DNA from: Ovis canadensis
Lineage: Eukaryota > Chordata > Mammalia > Artiodactyla > Bovidae
Direction: 5' to 3'
Assembly: GCF_042477335.2 (NCBI RefSeq)
Contig: NC_091260.1
Span: 51,355,001-51,419,000, forward strand
Length of the DNA stretch: 64,000 nt
Below the pieces are notes generated by a model. It was not told where the DNA came from. It worked only from the letters and a program-made list of their open reading frames with translations, and did no database searches. The position numbers were made by a program, and so were the translations under genes. Below are positions 59,485-64,000 of the stretch, piece by piece (the first letter of the stretch is position 1; the number at the start of each line of letters is the position of its first letter).

Positions 59485-62400
59485 AAGTAAGTAAGTGAAG
59501 TCACTCAGTCATGTCCAACTCTTTGCGACCCCATGGACTGTAGCCTACCAGGCTCCTCTGTCCATGGGATTTTCCAGGCAATAGTACTGGAGTGGATTGC
59601 CATTTCCTTCTCCAGTGGATCTTCCTGACCCAGGGATCGAACTTGAGTCTCCCGCATTGTAGACAGACGTTTTACCATCTGAGCCCTACACACATTTATA
59701 GGTTTCCCCAGTGGCTCAGTGGTAAAGAATCTGCCTGTAATGCAGGAGTTGCAGGAGACTTGGGTTCAGTCCTGGGTTGGGAAAGCTCCCCTGGAGGAGG
59801 GCACGGCAACCCACTCCAGTATTCTTGCCTGGAGAATCCCATGAACAGGGGAGCCTAGCCAGCTATAGTCATAGGGTCACAAAGATTCAGACATGACTGA
59901 AATGACTTAGCACGCATGCACACACACACACACACACACACATACACACACACACGTATTCTTTTTCAGATTATTTTCCCTTATAAGTTATTACAAGATA
60001 TTGAATATAGTTCCCTGCGCTCTACAGTAGATCTTTGTTGGTTATCTATTTTATATATCATAGTGTGCATACGGGAGAAGAAAATGACAACCCACTCCAG
60101 TATTCTTGTCTGGAGAATCCCATGGACAGAGGAGCTACAGTCCAGTCCATAGAGTTGCAGAGTCGGACATGACTGAAGCAACGTAGCGAGCAAGCGAGTG
60201 TGTATATGTTAATCCCAAATTCCCAATTTATCCCTTCTCCACTTTCCCTTTTGGTAGCCATGTTTGTTTTCTATGTCTGTGAGTCTACTTCTGGTTTATA
60301 AATAGGCTCATTTGCATTATTTTCTAAGATTCCATATATAAGTGATGTCATATGGTATTTGTCTTTCTGTCTCTGACTGACTTCATTTACTGTGATAATC
60401 TCAAGTTCCATACATGTAGCTGCAAATGACATGATTTCATTCTTTTTTTTTTACAGCTGAGTAATATTCCACTGTATATGTATACCATATCTTCTTTATC
60501 CATTCATCTGTTGATGGACCAAGGTTCTTTTATATATTGTGATGTAAACACTTTCAACAAATATTTATCACTTATTTATTTTTCTTGCAGATGCAGATTT
60601 GAACACTTTTTAAATATTATGAAACTACTAGGGCACCACTGCAGTCATTTGCTAAGGAGAAATGATGTCATGAATTCTTTAAAGGATGAGAACTTCGACC
60701 TGGTGATTGTGGAAATGTTTGACTACTGTCCTTTCTTGGTTGCTGAGAAGCTTGGGAAGCCATTTGTGGCCGTTCTCCCTTCCCCACTGGGCGCTGTGGA
60801 CTTTGGGCTGCCAAGTCCTCTGTCTTATGTGCCAGTATTCTATTCCTTGTTAACTGACCAGATGGACTTCTGGGGCCGAGTAAAGAATTTCCTGATGTTC
60901 TTTGAGTTCTTCAAGAAGCAGTGGAAAATCCAGTCTGCGTATGATGACACCATCAAGGAGCATTTCCCGGATGACTCTAGGCCAGTTTTGTCTCATCTGC
61001 TAACAAAAGCAGAGCTGTGGTTTGTTAACTCTGACTTTGCCTTTGATTTTGCTCGGCCCCTGCTTCCCAACACTGTGTGTATTGGAGGTTTAATGTCCAA
61101 ACCTGTTAAACCAGTATCACAGGTAAGTAAATGCTGAGGGTGAGGATTCATGCAGAAGTCCTCAGTGCAGAGCTGGTGGCCACCCTGTCACTGGGATCTT
61201 GGGAGTACGTAAGGTGAGGCAAGTGAGGCTCCAGGGGACCCTTTGAAAGGAAAGACTCACTTTCAGTATCATGAAAGTACAGACTGACCTCCTTAAATAC
61301 TATATCCAAAGTCTTTTCTCTTGCCTCACCTTAGTCCTGGTGCTGGTAGAAAAAGGCTTTCAGTAACTTGAAGTTTCCATTTTAATTCTGTGCTCTTATT
61401 TTCTGTAAGCATGTAGTGAGCATCTGTCAGATGCAAGAATCATGAAGGGGATGAATTACTCACATGGAAACACAAAACAGCATGACGATGGAGGTGGTGT
61501 GTGGGACTGATAGTGAGAGTGCAGGCTTTATCACCAGCATACTGAGGCAGTAGCGCCCTAATTCTGCCTATACCTCCTGATTTGATTGATGTGGGGTCAA
61601 GCCTGGAAAGTGTAAGTTATAAAAGCTGCCCAATCAGTTTGGCTGCATCGACTCAGAACCACTGCTGTAGAAGTTTTCAAAATGGAGGGGAGTTAAGATC
61701 AGATGGTAAAGAATTTGCTTGCAATGCAGGAGACCCAGGTTCAATCGCTGGAGAAGGGAATGGTAACCTGCTCCAGTATTCTTGCCTGGAAAATTCCATG
61801 GACAGAAGAGCCTGTCAGGCTGCAGTTCCTGAGGTCACAAAGAGTCAGGCATGACTGAGTGACTAACACTTTAAGATGAGTGCGTTGCTTGTCATCTAAC
61901 AGCACAGGCTTGCAATTTTATGGAATTTATCTTATATAATCTCTTGCCACCTAGAAGGAAGTGTGATGACCTCCATTTTAATTTTTTTTTAAATTTTTAA
62001 AAATTTGAATATTTGTTTATTTATGTGGCTGAGTCAGGTCTTAGTTGCAACATGCAGGATCTTCGCTGCATCATGTGGGATCTTTCTTTGTGGCACAGAC
62101 TCTCTAGTTGTAGCACACAGGCTCCAAAGCACTCAGGATCAGTAGTTGCAGAGTGTGGGTTAGTTGCTCTGGGGCATGTGGAATCTTAGTTCCCTGACCA
62201 GGAATTGAACCCATGTCCCCTGCATTGCAAGGCAGATTCTTAACTGCTGGACCACCAGGGAAGTCCCATGACCTCCATCTTTATAAAGAAGGGGACAGGC
62301 CTCTGGTGGTGTAAGTGGCTGTCCCACTTTCATTCATTTTAAAGCCAGAGAGAGTCCTGATTTGGCCTGGGCCTTTTAGGAATGAAGCTATCTATCCATC

Positions 62401-64000
62401 CCCTACTGAACTTGCATCAGGTGAGCAGGAAGAGTTGGGGAATGATGCTTGGGCTATGTGGGTTTTGAGTTGGCAGAAGAATTTTTTAGAAATGAATCTG
62501 GGAGGGAAGATGTTCCCAGGTAGAGAGAATAGGAGGCCCAAAGTGTGAAGATGAAGTGAGATGTCTCTGGGTTCCCTGATGACTCCAGCTGGACCAGAAA
62601 GAAGAAAATGCAGTTGCACAAAGATGCCCAGGCCAGACTGCAGGAAGTTTTCACTGGATAGGTGGGTGGATCAGCCCTGGCCACAAGACTGCGGAAGGGA
62701 ATTTTTAAGCAGGAGTGTGATGGGAGGAAGGATTGTGAGATAACAGTAACTTTTTCAAAAAATTTTCTCCTTTGCATTTTCCAGTTTTTATATAATGATT
62801 TTACATTGCTTTTTAATTATAATGGATTGACAAAACTGTTGTCAAAGTGGTCCTCTGAAGCAGTAAATCAGGCAATGTTATGCTAAATGAAATCAGCCCA
62901 ATAGGGTGAAGGTCTAGGAGCTGGATGAGATGGATGAGGTGGTTGGATGGCATCACCAAGTCAATGAACATGTGTTTGAGAAAACTCTGGGAGATGGTGA
63001 AGGACAGGGAAGGCTGGTGTGCTGCAGTCCATGGGATCAAAAAGAGTTGGGCACAACTGAGAGACTGAACAATAACAACTAGGATCTGGGATTGGGGGAG
63101 TCACAAGAAATCCAGAGAGAGTCAGGGTCCAAAGAAATATTTGGAAGAATTGACAAAAACGTGTTAAAACCAAGATTACAGCATTAGATCAGAACAGTTT
63201 TTCAGAACTGCCTCGGGGATTTGAAGAAAAGAACTGCTGAGGTCTGAGACTTGGTGCAGCATTGCTACTTTAAAAAAATCTTCCCATGTGAATATAATGT
63301 GCAGTCATGTGGGTGAACCACTGAGACAGGAGATAAACTGCAAAGATCAGTGACTAAGAACATCATGGGATATCAGAGGAACGCACACTACATGGTGGAT
63401 GGGGTATGGGGGCCAGTCACCTCCCCATTCTGCCTCCATTTCTTCTCAGCTTCTCCATCTACCCTCCAGATAGCCCACCTCCCTCTGCTGGACCCTGACT
63501 CCCTATGAGGTTCTTCCTTACATTCCACTTCTGGTCTGGCTTTGGAAAACACCCAAGTGGCTGTATCTTCATGGACCTACAATGAGTAGAGTGTCTATGA
63601 TTGCCTTGACAGTAGGGTCAAGGTTTCAGAAATGAAAGATATTCCTACCAACACAGTGGGCATGAGCACAACTGAGAGTGCTGAGCTGTCTCAGGACAGT
63701 GAACTCCACGAAGGACAGGAGAGTGTGTTCAGTGAATAACCAACTTCATTTCATGACCATCTAGTCTTTTGTGAATATTTTTCTCCTCTTTCCTTCCTTA
63801 TTTCTCTCTAGGAATTTGAGAATTTCATCACCAAATTTGGAGACTCTGGTTTTGTCCTTGTAAGCCTGGGGTCCATGGTGAGTTTCATTCGGTCCCAGGA
63901 GGTTCTCAAAGAGATGAATGCTGCCTTTGCTCATCTCCCTCAAGGGGTGATATGGAAGTATAATCCTTCTCGTTGGCTCAAAGACATCAAATTGGCCCCA
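43000..64000 (+). CDS. UGT3A2: UDP-glycosyltransferase family 3 member (5' part, 5 exons; cut by window end)
   Basis: Five exons join in one frame of 344 codons; the family is about 523 residues long, so the last third is beyond the window. UGT3A enzymes are type I membrane proteins of the endoplasmic reticulum that transfer a sugar from a UDP-sugar to small lipophilic acceptors; human UGT3A1 prefers UDP-N-acetylglucosamine and UGT3A2 UDP-glucose or UDP-xylose. Seen: signal peptide (1-22, [13 protein letters not shown]), then [12 protein letters not shown] with the likely catalytic His35, an N-glycosylation sequon at Asn52, and a conserved N-terminal acceptor domain including [27 protein letters not shown] and GGLM. 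The start has a good Kozak context (A at -3, G at +4). The C-terminal UDP-sugar signature and the residue that sets sugar choice are missing. The name UGT3A2 rests on position next to LMBRD2; residues 53-103 look at least as much like UGT3A1. Confidence 0.9.
43094..45145 (+). other. UGT3A2 intron 1
   Basis: Unique and GC-richer than the rest of the window, with no recognisable repeat. A G-rich tract near 43379-43440 and a potential G-quadruplex at 44947-44975 are the only notable features. Confidence 0.65.
44947..44975 (+). other. Potential G-quadruplex
   Basis: Four G-runs of 6, 7, 4 and 5 separated by loops of 1, 3 and 2 bases, on the transcribed sense strand of UGT3A2 intron 1. Confidence 0.6.
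45146..45247 (+). CDS. UGT3A2: UGT3A2 exon 2 (residues 32-65)
   Basis: Acceptor TTCCTAG and donor GTACCT; two bases, 33 codons, one base. It encodes [20 protein letters not shown] followed by VTML. The His of GSH is the predicted general base of UGT enzymes and N-V-T is a glycosylation sequon. Confidence 0.92.
45391..45425. repeat. (GT)n microsatellite
   Basis: About 16 GT units in UGT3A2 intron 2. Confidence 0.95.
45474..45690 (+). mobile_element. Bov-tA SINE
   Basis: Complete, with a short insertion in the head. It forms an inverted pair with the next SINE only about 45 bp away. Confidence 0.88.
45734..45946 (-). mobile_element. Bov-tA SINE
   Basis: Complete and in the opposite orientation to the element at 45474, so body faces body. 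Confidence 0.88.
46024..46840 (-). mobile_element. Ruminant L1 3' end, 5'-truncated
   Basis: About 800 bp of late ORF2 and 3' UTR in antisense, beginning with a T-run (tail). It closely matches the inverse of the L1 at 9330-11702 and is fairly young by eye. Confidence 0.88.
46841..47391 (+). other. UGT3A2 intron 2 stretch, nothing recognised
   Basis: Unique sequence between two L1 pieces. Confidence 0.5.
47392..48080 (-). mobile_element. Ancient L1, split by a 114-bp younger L1
   Basis: AAATATACAGAACATGAAATTGACC-type phrases and ATGATAATGCTGCCATGAAC order identify an old antisense L1 3' end. It is interrupted at 47709-47822. Confidence 0.65.
47709..47822 (-). mobile_element. Extremely short L1 3' end with perfect target duplication
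   Basis: Only 114 bp of ruminant L1 3' UTR, with its T-run tail at the left, flanked by CCCTTTGTATCTT (47696-47708 and 47823-47835). Confidence 0.92.
48081..49883 (+). other. UGT3A2 intron 2 stretch, no family recognised
   Basis: Includes an A/T-rich patch near 48170-48250 and short minus-strand frames near 49000-49430 that I could not assign. No conserved gene is supported. Confidence 0.45.
49884..50093 (-). mobile_element. Bov-tA SINE
   Basis: Complete, with weak target repeats ACATATTG and ACACATTG at its edges. Confidence 0.88.
50870..51315 (+). repeat. Ancient interspersed repeat, family not assigned
   Basis: Phrases such as AAAGGGACTTTGCAGATGTG, GAGATGGGGAAATTATCCTG and AAGATAATAAATGTTGT occur together in a common mammalian ancient repeat, possibly LTR-derived. 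I cannot name the subfamily. Confidence 0.4.
51425..51681 (-). mobile_element. CHR-type tRNA SINE
   Basis: Inverted CHR: GGTTTTCTCTAGTTGTAGCA through to GACCATCAGGGAAGTCC, with the tRNA-like head at the right. Confidence 0.85.
51924..52135 (+). mobile_element. Bov-tA SINE
   Basis: Complete head and body, ending CTGAGTGACTAAACAC. Confidence 0.88.
52138..53100 (-). mobile_element. Degenerate retrovirus-like (ERV-L-like) pol remnant
   Basis: On the minus strand, frames broken by several stops and shifts show a reverse-transcriptase-like order: a VIDLAN-type block near 52630, then after a Bov-tA insertion (52393-52582) a Y-I-x-D-like block near 52240. It is ancient, truncated and cannot make protein. 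Flanking LTRs were not found. Confidence 0.4.
52393..52582 (-). mobile_element. Bov-tA SINE
   Basis: Complete element splitting the retrovirus-like remnant; tRNA-like head at the right (GAGCCACAAGGAGG edge). Confidence 0.88.
53557..53671 (+). CDS. UGT3A2: UGT3A2 exon 3 (residues 66-103)
   Basis: Acceptor TTTGTAG and donor GTAATT; two bases, 37 codons, two bases. It encodes [18 protein letters not shown], matching the KEEEKSY block of UGT3A proteins. It lies about 8 kb from exon 2 and is followed closely by a BovB fragment. Confidence 0.9.
53707..54203 (-). mobile_element. BovB LINE 3' fragment
   Basis: 497 bp, starting 35 bp after UGT3A2 exon 3. Flanked by the short repeat AGTCACA (53700-53706 and 54204-54210). 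Confidence 0.9.
54263..54308. repeat. Degenerate (GGAT)n tract
   Basis: Several GGATGGAT-like units with substitutions. Confidence 0.7.
54414..54472. repeat. (CA)n microsatellite
   Basis: About 28 CA units with three CG interruptions near the right end. Confidence 0.95.
54473..54971 (+). other. UGT3A2 intron 3 stretch, nothing recognised
   Basis: Unique AT-rich sequence up to the next SINE target repeat. Confidence 0.5.
54983..55177 (-). mobile_element. Bov-tA SINE with perfect target duplication
   Basis: Flanked by CCCTCTGGTAT at 54972-54982 and 55178-55188. Confidence 0.94.
55400..58490 (+). mobile_element. Nearly full-length BovB (RTE) retrotransposon, inactive
   Basis: About 3.1 kb, close to the known full length of about 3.2 kb. 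A 5' UTR resembling Bov-A (55405-55470) precedes the single protein region. An AP-endonuclease domain ([21 protein letters not shown], later GSDHKLL) is followed by an RTE reverse transcriptase ([29 protein letters not shown] at 57706-57720) and the usual C-terminal part. The frame is broken by in-frame stops at 55871, 56315, 57331, 57850 and 58159 and one frameshift between about 56887 and 56953. The tail ends GACTGAACTTCACTGAACTG. It sits in UGT3A2 intron 3; no target duplication was found. Confidence 0.93.
58491..59139 (+). other. UGT3A2 intron 3 stretch, nothing recognised
   Basis: Unique sequence between BovB and a CHR SINE. Confidence 0.5.
59148..59335 (-). mobile_element. CHR-type tRNA SINE
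   Basis: Inverted CHR with the head at the right (GACCGCCAGGGAATT). Flanked by CCCAAGAT (59140-59147 and 59336-59343). Confidence 0.88.
59490..59690 (-). mobile_element. Bov-tA SINE
   Basis: Complete, head at the right; forms a head-to-head inverted pair with the next element. Confidence 0.88.
59700..59910 (+). mobile_element. Bov-tA SINE
   Basis: Complete, head at the left, only about 10 bp from the head of the preceding inverted copy. Confidence 0.88.
59916..59956. repeat. (CA)n microsatellite
   Basis: About 20 CA units with one TA interruption, directly after the Bov-tA. Confidence 0.93.
60073..60199 (+). mobile_element. Bov-tA fragment lacking its head
   Basis: Bov-A body only (GAGAAGAAAATGACAACCCA onward), inserted in the old L1. 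Confidence 0.85.
60591..61122 (+). CDS. UGT3A2: UGT3A2 exon 4 (residues 105-281)
   Basis: Acceptor TTTCTTGCAG and donor GTAAGT; one base plus 177 codons. It is the large exon of the N-terminal domain, with blocks [55 protein letters not shown] and [14 protein letters not shown]. The reading frame is intact throughout. Its acceptor lies only about 70 bases beyond an old L1 remnant. Confidence 0.95.
61123..61695 (+). other. UGT3A2 intron 4, first part, nothing recognised
   Basis: Unique sequence after the exon 4 donor. Confidence 0.5.
61696..61872 (+). mobile_element. Bov-tA SINE, internally shortened
   Basis: The head is present but about 20 bp of the junction to the body is missing. Ends GCATGACTGAGTGACTAAC. 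Confidence 0.85.
61980..62267 (-). mobile_element. CHR-type tRNA SINE
   Basis: Long inverted CHR with an A/T-rich tail at the left, flanked by a 13-bp target repeat ATGACCTCCAT(T/C)T (61966-61978 and 62268-62280). Confidence 0.9.
62282..62914 (+). other. UGT3A2 intron 4, second part, nothing firmly recognised
   Basis: It may contain an ancient repeat near 62480-62740, by resemblance to 20500-20760, but this is weak. Confidence 0.4.
62915..63078 (+). mobile_element. Short, diverged BovB 3' end
   Basis: Terminal 160 bp of BovB (GATGAGGTGGTTGGATGGCA through CACAACTGAGAGACTGAAC), clearly older than the other copies. Confidence 0.85.
63079..63811 (+). other. UGT3A2 intron 4, last part, nothing recognised
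   Basis: Unique sequence ending in the pyrimidine-rich acceptor of exon 5. Confidence 0.55.
63812..64000 (+). CDS. UGT3A2: UGT3A2 exon 5, truncated by the window end (residues 282-344)
   Basis: Acceptor TTTCTCTCTAG at 63810-63811, then 63 codons open to the last base. It encodes [19 protein letters not shown] and [12 protein letters not shown], the start of the C-terminal nucleotide-sugar domain. The exon's donor site is not in the window. Confidence 0.93.

Larger units (their letters stand above)
59345..60520 (-). mobile_element. Old L1 3' region interrupted by three SINEs
   Basis: Antisense L1 pieces at 59345-59430, 59957-60070 and 60200-60520, ending with the familiar CTGAGTAATATTCCACTGTA region just before exon 4 of UGT3A2. 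A (TA)n tract (59436-59476) and a (CA)n tract (59916-59956) lie within. Confidence 0.75.

Overview
This is nuclear DNA of a ruminant, most likely a bovid. The evidence is the split genes with GT/AG introns and the dense load of pecoran repeats: BovB (RTE-type) LINEs, Bov-tA and Bov-A2 SINEs, CHR-type tRNA SINEs, ruminant L1 and (CA)n tracts. I cannot separate cattle from yak, buffalo, sheep or goat by eye.

Two protein-coding genes lie on the + strand, head to tail. (1) The 3' two thirds of LMBRD2: twelve coding exons between 3193 and 23955 encode the last 446 residues of a multipass LMBR1-family membrane protein. A long, mostly unique and AT-rich putative 3' UTR follows, with poly(A) signals near 27394, 29218 and 29775. 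The first ~250 residues lie before the window. (2) The 5' part of a UDP-glycosyltransferase family 3 gene, called UGT3A2 by sequence and by its place directly downstream of LMBRD2. Its ATG is at 43000 and five coding exons encode residues 1-344. The window ends inside the fifth exon, before the UDP-sugar-binding signature. I see no frameshift or stop in any exon of either gene. They are neighbours conserved in mammals, not known functional partners.

Layout: 1-3192 upstream LMBRD2 intron; 3193-23955 LMBRD2 exons and repeat-filled introns; 23956-about 29800 putative 3' UTR; 29800-42570 intergenic repeat mosaic (L1, BovB, Bov-tA, Bov-A2, CHR); 42570-42999 GC-richer unique sequence that should hold the UGT3A2 promoter and 5' UTR; 43000-64000 UGT3A2, with introns holding an almost full-length but broken BovB (about 55400-58490), an old retrovirus-like pol remnant, L1 pieces and many SINEs.

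I found no convincing undescribed multi-gene system. The structures that the gene and repeat lists do not explain best are: a 107-bp inverted repeat with a 13-bp loop in an LMBRD2 intron (21745-21971); an old L1 flanked by about 80-bp direct repeats (32929-34589); an unrecognised minus-strand reading frame (15759-16034); oppositely oriented BovB copies bracketing LMBRD2 exons; and two SINEs with a duplicated head. Many insertions could be bounded exactly because their target-site duplications are still readable.
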